Below, one piece after another: positions 36,171-43,923 of a stretch of DNA of 49,472 bases (its first letter is position 1; every line of letters starts with the position of its first letter). The DNA is taken from positions 1 to 49,472 of the forward strand of contig CANFXR010000009.1 of assembly GCA_947451035.1 (NCBI GenBank). Reading direction: 5' to 3'. Position numbers and translations under genes: made by a program. Under the pieces are notes generated by a model, which was not told where the DNA came from, did not search any database, and worked only from the letters and a program-made list of their open reading frames with translations. Source of the stretch: Burkholderiales bacterium (GTDB taxonomy: Bacteria > Pseudomonadota > Gammaproteobacteria > Burkholderiales > Burkholderiaceae_C).

Positions 36171-37439
36171 TCAGGCCGGCAGCAACCCATCCGCGCGCAG
36201 CAGCGTCTCGAGGCAGTGCTCGCGGATGCCGTAGAACGCCTTCAGCTCATCGATCTGAGCCGCGCTCGCGGCGGCGGGCTGGGCGCCGGGGCGGCGCACG
36301 GCCAGGATCATCTTGTTCTTTTGCGTGTGCTCGAGCGCCACGAACTCGAACACCTGCGTGTCGTAGCCGCAGGCCTCGAGCAGCATCGCGCGCAATCCGT
36401 CGGTGAGCATCTCGGCGTGCTGCCCCAGGTGCACCCCGTGCTGCAGGATCGGGCGCAGCGGGTGCGGGCTGAGCAATTGCGGGCGCAACTGCTTGTGGCA
36501 GCACGGCGAGCACAGGATCACCGCCGCGCCGCCGCGCAGACCGTGGTGGATGGCGTGATCGGTCGCGGTGTCGCACGCGTGCAGCGCGATCATCACGTCG
36601 ATAGGCTCGGCGGTGCGTGTGCTCACATCGCCCTCATCGAAGCGCAGGCCTTGCAGCCCCAGCTTTTGCACCACCGCATTGCCCAGACGCACCATGTCGC
36701 CGCGCAACTCGACGCCGGTGACCTGAGCCTCGATGCCGGGTTGGCCGCGCAGGTGGTCGTGCACTGCGAAGGTCAGGTAGCCCTTGCCCGAGCCGAAGTC
36801 GACCACGCGGATCGAGCGCGGCGCGGCGGCCGGTGCGTCGGGCGCTGGCAGCAGCCCCGACGCACGCAAGGCGCCGGCGAACACCTCGACGAACTTGTTG
36901 ATCTGCTTCCACTTGCGCGACATCGCCGGCACCACGTCGTGCTGCGCGGTGGTCACGCCCAGCGCGCTGAGAAACGGCTGGCGCACATCGACCCAGCGCT
37001 GCTTTTCGCGGTCGTGCGCCGCGGCGGCTGGCGCCTCGCGCTCGCCGGCGGGCGCCTCGGTCGCCCCGGCCGCTCGCGCCAGCGGGGTGCTGCGCAGCGT
37101 GCACACGCCGCGCTGGCTGATCGTGAGCTCGACGGTCTCGTCGGCCGTGTGCAGGTGCGCGTTGCGAAACACCGGGCCGAGCATGTCGCGCACCGTCTGC
37201 ACCCCGGCATCGACGCTCAGGTTCCTGGTGACATCGCGGGTGGTGTGGCGGTACACGAACGACAGGCACGGCTCGCCCTTGAGCGACACGGCGCGCACCA
37301 TCACGCGCTGCAGGTCGGGCTGCGCTCCATGGTGCTTGGCGAGCAGCAGCTTCACGAAGCGGCCGTTGGCCAGGCTGAGCGCACAGCGTTCGATGAAGCG
37401 CTCGAGCGCGGGCGTGTCGGCGGCCAAGGGGTCTTTCAT
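36171..37439 (-). CDS. SAM-dependent methyltransferase (METTL25-like, Methyltransf_32)
   Basis: A 422-residue protein. The N-terminal half is unassigned and contains KHHGAQPDLQRVMVR. The C-terminal half is a class I methyltransferase: motif I VVDFGSGKGYLTFAVHDHL, the acidic loop GVELRGDMV, MIALHACDTATDHAI and ILCSPCCHKQLRPQL, matching the family of eukaryotic METTL25/RRNAD1. The target is probably RNA or protein but unproven in bacteria. GGAG six bases upstream supports ATG 37439. It is divergent from the Crp/Fnr regulator. Confidence 0.87.
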   Translation of the reverse strand: MKDPLAADTPALERFIERCALSLANGRFVKLLLAKHHGAQPDLQRVMVRAVSLKGEPCLSFVYRHTTRDVTRNLSVDAGVQTVRDMLGPVFRNAHLHTADETVELTISQRGVCTLRSTPLARAAGATEAPAGEREAPAAAAHDREKQRWVDVRQPFLSALGVTTAQHDVVPAMSRKWKQINKFVEVFAGALRASGLLPAPDAPAAAPRSIRVVDFGSGKGYLTFAVHDHLRGQPGIEAQVTGVELRGDMVRLGNAVVQKLGLQGLRFDEGDVSTRTAEPIDVMIALHACDTATDHAIHHGLRGGAAVILCSPCCHKQLRPQLLSPHPLRPILQHGVHLGQHAEMLTDGLRAMLLEACGYDTQVFEFVALEHTQKNKMILAVRRPGAQPAAASAAQIDELKAFYGIREHCLETLLRADGLLPA

Positions 37440-37575
37440 GCAGATCTCCGGCGCGTGGGTGACGAATGGGCCGCCGGATGCTACCGGCTCGCACGCCACC
37501 CGGCCGTGATGCACATCAGGTGCGGTGGCCGGGTCACCCCCCGTTTACACAACGTTACCGAGTGATGCCCAGGGT

Positions 37576-37590
37576 TGGCATGCCATTGGC
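37576..37590 (+). promoter_or_regulatory. Weak sigma-54-like promoter upstream of the Crp/Fnr gene
   Basis: TGGCAT-GCCAT-TGGC has the GG/GC spacing of a -24/-12 promoter and departs from TGGCAC-N5-TTGC at two positions. It would start transcription ~40 bases before GTG 37641. Part of it is also the palindrome TGGCATGCCA. No enhancer-binding protein gene is nearby. Confidence 0.25.
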
Positions 37591-37640
37591 GGGCGGGTCC
37601 TACCGTTCTGGCTTCAGACAAAGCAGAACAGGATCCAACC

Positions 37641-38375
37641 GTGCAAACCCTCCAAACCGCCCCCCGCCCCAGCCGCGCCGCCCCCCACCCCGCCGGCGTG
37701 CGCATTGCCGGGATGCTGGCTCGGCTCGAGGCTGAAGTGCCGCTGACGCGTCGCGTGCTGCACACGGGTGAGCCGGTCTACCGCGCCGGTGAGCGCTTCG
37801 ATGCGCTGCATGTCGTGCACGCCGGCATGTTCAAGACGGTCAACGTCGCTCCCGACGGCCGCGAGCAGGTGGTCGGTCTGCACTTCAAGGGCGACTGGCT
37901 GGGTTTCGACGGCATCGCCGACGGCCACCACGGCTGCGAGGCCATCGCCATGGACACCGGCGAGGTCTGGACGATTCGCTACGACGACTTGCTGGCCGCT
38001 TGCGGGCGCACGCCGGCGTTGATGGGTGACGTGCACACCGCCATGAGCCGCGAGCTGGCGCGCGACCGCGACTCGATGCTGGCCATGTGCACGCTGCCCG
38101 CCGACGCTCGGGTGGCCGACTTCCTGCGCCACTGGGCCGGCACGCTCGAGCAGCGCGGCCTGCGCACCGACAGTTTCACGCTGCGCATGACGCGCGCGGA
38201 GATCGGCAACTTCCTGGGCATGACGCTCGAGACGGTGAGCCGCTCGCTGTCGCGTCTGGCACGCGACAAGGTGATCGGCTTCGCCGAGAAGGGCCGCCGC
38301 GAACTCGAGATTCCCGATGTGGCCGCCCTGAGCGCCTTCATCGAGCGCAGCCTGGCCACCGCCACGCTGCACTGA
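37641..38375 (+). CDS. Crp/Fnr-family regulator without the FNR iron-sulphur cysteines
   Basis: A 244-residue regulator: N-terminal cyclic-nucleotide-binding-like beta roll (EPVYRAGERFDALHVVHAGMFKTV, GREQVVGLHFKGDWLGFDGIA), dimer helix, and winged helix with MTRAEIGNFLGMTLETVSRSLSRL. The recognition helix ETVSRSLSRL has the E..SR pattern of FNR, predicting TTGAT-N4-ATCAA sites, two of which occur at 43412 and 48636. The N-terminal cysteine cluster of FNR is absent and no Cys matches the central one, so oxygen sensing through [4Fe-4S] is unlikely. A GTG start at 37641 with AGGA eight bases upstream is preferred. It converges on the hybrid kinase gene. Confidence 0.9.
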   Translation: MQTLQTAPRPSRAAPHPAGVRIAGMLARLEAEVPLTRRVLHTGEPVYRAGERFDALHVVHAGMFKTVNVAPDGREQVVGLHFKGDWLGFDGIADGHHGCEAIAMDTGEVWTIRYDDLLAACGRTPALMGDVHTAMSRELARDRDSMLAMCTLPADARVADFLRHWAGTLEQRGLRTDSFTLRMTRAEIGNFLGMTLETVSRSLSRLARDKVIGFAEKGRRELEIPDVAALSAFIERSLATATLH

Positions 38376-38391
38376 CCCCCGGAGCGCCGCG

Positions 38392-40479
38392 TCAGCCCCG
38401 CGGCGCGGGTGGATTGGCCGTCACGGCGCGCACGATCGCGCGCGCCAGTTCATCGCGCTCGAAGGGCTTGCGCAGCAGCTCCCACGGCGCGCCGCTGCCC
38501 ACCGGCGCTTGCAGCATCTCCGCCGAGTAGCCCGACATCAGCAGCACCGCCACGTGCGGCAGTTTCAAACGCACCTGGCGGGCGAGCTCGCTGCCGCGCA
38601 TGCCCACACCCAGCGCGATGTCGGTCAGCAGCAAGTCGCAACGCTGCCCGATGGCCAGCCCGACCAGCGCCGCCTCGGCGTGGGCGAACTCGGCCACGCG
38701 GCAGCCCAGCGACTGCAGGAACCGCAGCATCACCTGACGCACCTCGGGATCGTCCTCGACGAGCATCACCGCCAGTCCGGCGGGGACGCCCTCGGTGGCC
38801 GCCAGCGCGGGCGGCTCCTCGAGCTCGGCCACGCCCTTGAGTCGCGGCAGATACAGCACCACCGACGTGCCCGAGCCCACCGCCGTCTTCAGCTGGATCG
38901 AGCCGTGCGACTGCTTGACGAAGCCATAGACCGTGCTCATGCCCAACCCGGTGCCGCGGCCGAGCTCCTTGGTGGTGAAGAAGGGCTCGAACACCCGGTC
39001 GCGCACCGCGTCGGTCATGCCGTGGCCGGTGTCGGTGATCGCGATGCGAACCAACGCCTCCTGGCGTGCCGGCTCGCCGGGCGCGCTCGCCGCGTCGGCT
39101 GGCAGCCCGAGGCACGCCTCACACGCGAACGTCAGCGTTCCGCCCTCGGGCATCGCGTCGCGCGCGTTGATCGCGATGTTGAGCAACGCCGACTCGAGCT
39201 GCCCCGCATCGGCCGCGCAGCGCAGGCCGGCGGGCGCCGGGCCCACCACGATGCGGATGCGCTGGTCCAGCGTGCGGCGCAGCATGTCGGCCAGCGAGTC
39301 GACCAGCTCACCGACATCGATGTCGGTCGGGCTGAGCTGCTGCCGGCGCGAAAACGCCAGCAGCTTGCCGGTCAGCTCGGCGCCGCGCCGGCTCGCCCGC
39401 AAGGCCGCGGCCACCAGCGGCTGCGCCGCATCGTCACCGGCCAGCGAAGGGTGGTCCTCGATCTCTTGCAAGTTGCCCTGGATGATGGTCAGCAAGTTGT
39501 TGAAGTCGTGCGCGATGCCGCCGGTCAGCTGGCCCACGCTTTCCATGCGCTGCGCGTGGTTGAGCGCCTCTTCGCTTTGCGAACGCTGCAAGCTGGCCGC
39601 CAGCAGGTTCGACAGCGACTCGAGAAAGTGCCGCTCTTCGGCCCCGAAGCGCTCGGGCTGGCACGAGCGCACGGTCAGCACACCGATGATCTGGCCGCGA
39701 TCGACCAGCGGCACCCCCATGGCGCTGACCAGCCCGTGGTCCAGATAGCTCGCGGGCACGCTGAAGCGCTGCTCGCTGCGGAAGTCGGCCACCGTGACCG
39801 CCTGACCTTGCGCCAGCACGAAGCCCGGCGGCGTGTCGGGGCGGTTGGGCAGGCGGCTGCCGATGCCCTCGCCGGCCACCAGCCCCACGCCACCGGCCAC
39901 GTGAAACTCGAGCCGGCTGGCCTCGAGCAGAAAGACCACGCACGCATCGGCCTGCAAGGCATCGGCGGCAACGGCGGGCACTTGCTGCAGCAGCTGCTGC
40001 GGATCGCGGGTGTCGACGGCGAGGCGGCCCATTTGCGCCACGAACTCGCTGTAGCGGGCGCGCTGCAGCGCCTGGCGCACGCGCGGGTAGGCCTCGATGC
40101 CGCGCACCGAAGCCACCACATAGGGCTGGTCACCGAGCTTGAGCGGGCTGAGCGCAATCTCGACCATCACCTCGGTGCCGTCACGACGTCGCGCGACCAG
40201 CTCCATCTGGGTGCCCATCGGGCGGGCGCGCGGGCTGTGGCTGTAGGCCTCGCGGTAGGCGGCGTGGCGCGAGCGGACGGCGTCGGGCACCAGCACGTCG
40301 ATCGACAGGCCGACCATCTCGCCGTCGCCATAGCCGAGCAGCCGCTCGGCCACCGCGTTGGCCAGCACGATGTGCCCGCCGGGATCACTCAGCAACAGCG
40401 CGTCGGGGTAGGCCGCGAACAGGCCCCGGTACACCGAGCCCTCATCGGGCACTGATGGCGCGGGCGCGTCGGGTGTCAC
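38392..40479 (-). CDS. Soluble PAS-GAF hybrid histidine kinase with receiver
   Basis: A 695-residue kinase without membrane helices. Order: PAS (about 15-125), GAF (about 155-300; QGQAVTVADFRSEQRFSVPAS, MGVPLVDRGQIIGVLTV), HisKA_4-like dimerisation helix with GGIAHDFNNLLTIIQGNL (His324), HATPase with NARDAMPEGG and DTGHGM, and a C-terminal receiver with phosphoacceptor near Asp620 (LLLTDIALGVGMRG). The start is GTG 40479, overlapping the response-regulator stop (GTGA), so the two are translationally coupled. The position beside cco/hem genes suggests redox or oxygen signalling, but no haem- or flavin-binding motif is decisive. Confidence 0.9.
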   Translation of the reverse strand: MTPDAPAPSVPDEGSVYRGLFAAYPDALLLSDPGGHIVLANAVAERLLGYGDGEMVGLSIDVLVPDAVRSRHAAYREAYSHSPRARPMGTQMELVARRRDGTEVMVEIALSPLKLGDQPYVVASVRGIEAYPRVRQALQRARYSEFVAQMGRLAVDTRDPQQLLQQVPAVAADALQADACVVFLLEASRLEFHVAGGVGLVAGEGIGSRLPNRPDTPPGFVLAQGQAVTVADFRSEQRFSVPASYLDHGLVSAMGVPLVDRGQIIGVLTVRSCQPERFGAEERHFLESLSNLLAASLQRSQSEEALNHAQRMESVGQLTGGIAHDFNNLLTIIQGNLQEIEDHPSLAGDDAAQPLVAAALRASRRGAELTGKLLAFSRRQQLSPTDIDVGELVDSLADMLRRTLDQRIRIVVGPAPAGLRCAADAGQLESALLNIAINARDAMPEGGTLTFACEACLGLPADAASAPGEPARQEALVRIAITDTGHGMTDAVRDRVFEPFFTTKELGRGTGLGMSTVYGFVKQSHGSIQLKTAVGSGTSVVLYLPRLKGVAELEEPPALAATEGVPAGLAVMLVEDDPEVRQVMLRFLQSLGCRVAEFAHAEAALVGLAIGQRCDLLLTDIALGVGMRGSELARQVRLKLPHVAVLLMSGYSAEMLQAPVGSGAPWELLRKPFERDELARAIVRAVTANPPAPRG

Positions 40480-41198
40480 CGCACGTCGACTCGCGCAACC
40501 AGGACGTAGCCCGCGCCGCGCACCGACTTGATGATCTGCGGATCGTCCACGTCGTCATCGAGCTTGCGACGCAGCCGGCCGATCTGCACGTCGATCGTGC
40601 GGTCGAACGGGGCGGCGTCGCGCCCGCGCGTTTGCTCGAGCAGGAAGTCGCGTGACAGCACGCGCCCGGCGTGCCGGGTCAGCACGCACAGCAGGTCGAA
40701 CTCGCCGGAGGTCAGCGGCACCGGCTGACCGGCGCGATCGAGCAGCCGGCGCGAGGCGATGTCGAGCTCCCAGCCATCGAAGCACAGCCGCTCGCGCAAC
40801 ACGGGCGGCGCCTCGACGGCCTCGGCCACGGGGTCCAGCCGGCGCAGCACCGCCTTGATGCGTGCCAGCAACTCGCGCAGGTCGAACGGCTTGGTCACGT
40901 AGTCGTCGGCGCCGATTTCCAGCCCCACGACCTTGTCGACCGAGTCGCCACGGCCGGTGACGATGATCAGCCCGCAGCGCCAGTGCTCGCGCAGCGAGCG
41001 GGCAATCGCGAAGCCGTCTTCGCCGGGCAGTCCGAGATCAAGCAGCACGAGCGCGGGGCGATCGGCGGGCGTCAGCGCCAGCAGATCACGCCCGCTGGCC
41101 ATTTCGCTGACCCGAAACCCATGGCGCGACAGGTAGCCCGCCAGCAACTGCCGGATGTCGGGCTCGTCGTCGAGGATCGCAATGTGGGTGGCCGTCAC
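40476..41198 (-). CDS. OmpR-family response regulator
   Basis: A 240-residue two-domain regulator: receiver with acidic pair ILDDEPD, phosphoacceptor Asp54 in LVLLDLGLPGEDG, Thr in IIVTGRG and Lys in VTKPFD, then a winged-helix output domain with LTSGEFDLLCVLTRHAGRVL and the recognition part DRTIDVQIGRLRRKL. The start is GTG 41198 (VTATHIAILDDEPD); no ATG gives a sensible N-terminus. Its stop overlaps the kinase start, making a cognate pair likely. It follows the TauE/SafE-like gene with a 46-base gap on the same strand. Confidence 0.93.
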   Translation of the reverse strand: MTATHIAILDDEPDIRQLLAGYLSRHGFRVSEMASGRDLLALTPADRPALVLLDLGLPGEDGFAIARSLREHWRCGLIIVTGRGDSVDKVVGLEIGADDYVTKPFDLRELLARIKAVLRRLDPVAEAVEAPPVLRERLCFDGWELDIASRRLLDRAGQPVPLTSGEFDLLCVLTRHAGRVLSRDFLLEQTRGRDAAPFDRTIDVQIGRLRRKLDDDVDDPQIIKSVRGAGYVLVARVDVR

Positions 41199-41244
41199 GG
41201 TTCCGATTCTGCGGCACGCGGCCCGGGTTGTCGTGCGTCGCCGG

Positions 41245-41934
41245 TCAGGCCGTTTGGCACCAGGCCGACCAGCGCAGCCACAGATCGTGGAACAGCGCCC
41301 AGGCGGCCGCACCGGCCAGCATCGCACCGGCCAGCCGCAACGCCCAGGGCGCCCCGCGCGATCGTGCGGACGTGCGGGCCCACAGGCTGCCGGGCAACCA
41401 CAGGCCCAGCGAGGAGGTCGCGGCGAAGGCCGTCATGGCGGCCGCACCTTGCAGTGGCGTGTTGGCCAGCGCGGCCACGACCAACGCCGATTGCAGCAAA
41501 CCGCAGGGCAGGGCGAGCCACAGGCTGCCCGCTGCGCCGGCGCGCAAGGGTGCGGCCACGCGCTGCCAGCCGGGCGGCGGCGTCGCGACCGCCGCTGCGT
41601 TGCCCAGGCGGGCCCACCAGGCCGGCTGGCGACCGCTCACCAGCAGCCACAGCCCGAGCCCGAGCACCGCCAGATGCATGAGCGTCCACAGCGGTCGCAG
41701 CACCGGGGCCACCGCCGTCAACAGCGAAAAACTGCCCACGCTGGCCGCCACCACGGCACCGCCCACGCCATAACTGAGCATGCGCCCGGCGGTGAAGCCG
41801 GCCATCGCGGCGGGCCGAGGTGCACCGCCGCAGCGCTGCATCACGGCCGCGCACGGCGCGCCGCACATGGCCGCGCAGTGCGGCGCGCCGACCAGACCCA
41901 TCAGCCCGGCACCGAAGATCAAGGCGGTGTCCAT
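41245..41934 (-). CDS. TauE/SafE (UreH-like) membrane transporter
   Basis: A 229-residue polytopic membrane protein with about six helices. It carries the HCAAMCGAP motif in the first helix (residues ~19-27), typical of the UreH/SafE-like family placed next to cbb3 oxidase genes. The Cys/Met/His set suggests metal or redox handling, for example copper for the oxidase; this is inference from context. Length and the single conserved domain are normal. It is preceded on the same strand by hemN with a 40-base gap and followed by the two-component pair. Confidence 0.85.
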   Translation of the reverse strand: MDTALIFGAGLMGLVGAPHCAAMCGAPCAAVMQRCGGAPRPAAMAGFTAGRMLSYGVGGAVVAASVGSFSLLTAVAPVLRPLWTLMHLAVLGLGLWLLVSGRQPAWWARLGNAAAVATPPPGWQRVAAPLRAGAAGSLWLALPCGLLQSALVVAALANTPLQGAAAMTAFAATSSLGLWLPGSLWARTSARSRGAPWALRLAGAMLAGAAAWALFHDLWLRWSAWCQTA

Positions 41935-41974
41935 GGCCCGAGACTACCGCGCGGTCGCGCTGCCGTGTCCCGAC

Positions 41975-43378
41975 TCAGACCACGCGCGAGTAGCGATCAC
42001 GCTGCGCCTCGGACTGCAAGTAGCGATCGAACACCATGGCGATGGCCCGCACGAAATACCAGCCCAGCGCGGTGACTTCGACCGCCGCGGGCTTGATGTC
42101 GACCAGGCCTTGCGTCTCGAGCGGGCGCAGCCGCTCGAGCTCGGTGGCGAAATACGTCTTCATCGACACGCCGTGGGCGCGTTCGACGCTGGCGAACTCG
42201 ACGCGCCCCTGGCACATCAGCGCCATGATCACCTCGCGGCGCAGCAAGTCGTCGTCGGTCAGCTCGTAGCCGCGCACGGTAGCGAACTGCGATTGCCCGA
42301 TCGTCTCGTAATACGAGGGCAGGGTCTTGTCGTTCTGGCTGTAGCAGCGGCCCACCTTGCCGATCGACGACACGCCCAGACCGATCAGGTCGCTGTCGGC
42401 CCAGGTGCTGTAGCCCTGGAAGTTGCGGTGCAGCCGCCCCTCGCGCTTGGCCACGGCCAGCGGGTCGTCGGGCAGCGCGAAGTGGTCCATGCCGATGTGC
42501 GTGTAGCCCTGGCCCTGAAAGCCGCTGATGGCCGTGCGCAGCATGTGCACCCGGTCGCTGGCCGAGGGCAGCTCGTGGGCGTGGATGCGCCGCTGCGGAG
42601 GAAAGCGCTCCGGCAGGTGCGCATAGGCGTACAGCGCGATGCGGTCGGGCCGCAACTCGCTCATCTGCGCCACGGTGCGCGCAAACGAGGCCGCCGTCTG
42701 CCGAGGCAGCCCGTAAATGAGGTCGGTGTTGATCGAGGTGTAGCCGATCTCGCGGGCCTGCTCGATCAGCGCGCGCACCGACTCGAACGACTGCTCGCGA
42801 TGCACCGCCTTTTGCACATCGGGGTCGAAGTCCTGCACGCCAAAACTCAGCCGGTCAAAACCCATGCGAGCCAGGCGACGCAGGCGCACTTCGTCGACCG
42901 TGCGCGGGTCGATTTCGATCGACACCTCGGCGTTGGGGGCGATGTCGAAGGAGTCGCGCAGCATGTCCATCAGGCGCGCGAGTTCATCGTCGCTGAGGAA
43001 GGTGGGCGAGCCGCCGCCGAAGTGCAGTTGGGTCAGCACCTCATGGCGGCCGAGCACGGCCACGTGCAGTTCGATCTCGCGCTTGAGCGCCTCGAGGTAT
43101 TCGCCGGCACGCTCATGGTGACGGGTGATGACCTTGTTGCACGCGCAGTAGTAGCAGATCGACTCGCAAAACGGGATGTGCACGTACAGCGACAGCGGCA
43201 CCGCGGTGCCGGCGGCCACCTGCTGCGCTCGCCACGCCAGTGCCTGTCGGTACTGGCTCGGCCCGAAGGTGTCTACGAAACGATCGGCCGTCGGGTAGGA
43301 GGTGTAGCGCGGGCCGGGGACATCCAGCCTGGCAAGCAATTGGCTGACGGGGTCCGCCACGAGAGATTCGATCGACAT
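41975..43378 (-). CDS. hemN: Oxygen-independent coproporphyrinogen III oxidase (radical SAM)
   Basis: Anaerobic haem synthesis: oxidative decarboxylation of coproporphyrinogen III. The 467-residue protein has GPRYTSYPTADRF near residue 22, the radical-SAM CX3CX2C (Cys71, Cys75, Cys78, with Cys80 following) in PFCESICYYCAC, the GGGSPTFL SAM-contact loop, and the C-terminal HemN domain with SIGKVGRCYSQN. The ATG at 43378 gives the usual ~20-residue N-terminal arm. No Shine-Dalgarno is visible (GTGCGGCC before ATG). A perfect FNR box is centred 40 bases upstream. Confidence 0.96.
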   Translation of the reverse strand: MSIESLVADPVSQLLARLDVPGPRYTSYPTADRFVDTFGPSQYRQALAWRAQQVAAGTAVPLSLYVHIPFCESICYYCACNKVITRHHERAGEYLEALKREIELHVAVLGRHEVLTQLHFGGGSPTFLSDDELARLMDMLRDSFDIAPNAEVSIEIDPRTVDEVRLRRLARMGFDRLSFGVQDFDPDVQKAVHREQSFESVRALIEQAREIGYTSINTDLIYGLPRQTAASFARTVAQMSELRPDRIALYAYAHLPERFPPQRRIHAHELPSASDRVHMLRTAISGFQGQGYTHIGMDHFALPDDPLAVAKREGRLHRNFQGYSTWADSDLIGLGVSSIGKVGRCYSQNDKTLPSYYETIGQSQFATVRGYELTDDDLLRREVIMALMCQGRVEFASVERAHGVSMKTYFATELERLRPLETQGLVDIKPAAVEVTALGWYFVRAIAMVFDRYLQSEAQRDRYSRVV

Positions 43379-43411
43379 GGCCGCACTGTGACGGCTCGGC
43401 GCCAGCGCGTC

Positions 43412-43425
43412 TTGATGCCGATCAA
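43412..43425 (-). promoter_or_regulatory. FNR box upstream of hemN
   Basis: TTGATGCCGATCAA is a perfect TTGAT-N4-ATCAA. It overlaps the stop of the small membrane-protein gene. If it works as a class II site (centre at -41.5), transcription would begin at the first or second base of the hemN ATG; CACAGT at 43385-43390 is a fair -10. This implies a leaderless mRNA, consistent with the lack of a ribosome site. Confidence 0.82.
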
Positions 43426-43673
43426 ATGCGCGGCTCCTCGACCATCAGCAGCATGGTGATCGCGCCGGCCGTGGAGATCAGCGCCCAGAAGATCAGGAAG
43501 CTCACGGAGTAGACCGCCGTGAGCGGCCAGTCGAACGACTCGCCACCGAACCAGCGCAGGTCGGCGGGGTCGACCACCGCAAACACCAGCGTCTCGGTCA
43601 CCCCTGCGAGCAGGAAGGCCGGCCAGAGGATCTGCAAACTGCGGCGCAGCATGATCCAGCTCAACATCATCAA
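43422..43673 (-). CDS. Small membrane protein in the cco cluster
   Basis: An 83-residue protein with two predicted membrane helices (LQILWPAFLLAGVTETLVFAV and LTAVYSVSFLIFWALISTAG) flanking a short periplasmic or cytoplasmic loop. No named family. Its ATG overlaps the stop of the fixH-like gene (ATGA), so it belongs to the ccoG-fixH transcript. A role in cbb3 assembly is inferred from position only. Its last codons carry the hemN FNR box. Confidence 0.75.
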   Translation of the reverse strand: MMMLSWIMLRRSLQILWPAFLLAGVTETLVFAVVDPADLRWFGGESFDWPLTAVYSVSFLIFWALISTAGAITMLLMVEEPRI

Positions 43674-43903
43674 CGCGGCGTGGCCGCGTGGTTGCGCGCG
43701 CTCAGCGCGGGCTGCAAGGACTGCGGCGCCCGGGTCTGGGCGGCAACGGGGTCGGTGACCACCTCATCCGCGCCGCGCCAGGCGATGTAGCCCGTGGTGA
43801 GCGCGGCCACCACGACCACCGCGGGACCACCCACCACCAGCCACACCATCGGCTCGCGCCACCCGGGGCGGGGTGCCTTCTCGTGTGCATCCTTGGGTTT
43901 CAT
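43670..43903 (-). CDS. FixH/CcoH-like assembly protein (short form)
   Basis: A ~77-residue protein with one membrane helix (WLVVGGPAVVVVAALTTGYIAW) preceded by PRPGWREPMVW, matching the N-terminal anchor of FixH/CcoH proteins that help assemble cbb3 oxidase. The usual C-terminal periplasmic domain is replaced by a short Ala/Pro-rich tail. AGGAG lies eight bases before ATG 43903 (a GTG at 43906 is also possible). It directly follows ccoG. Confidence 0.72.
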   Translation of the reverse strand: MKPKDAHEKAPRPGWREPMVWLVVGGPAVVVVAALTTGYIAWRGADEVVTDPVAAQTRAPQSLQPALSARNHAATPR

Positions 43904-43923
43904 CACAGGCTCTCCTGAAAGAT

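Noticed and set aside
39893-39908. CACGTGAAAC resembling half of a parS site in the second kinase gene
   Set aside because: Only 10 of 16 positions match and it is far from the parAB block; likely chance.
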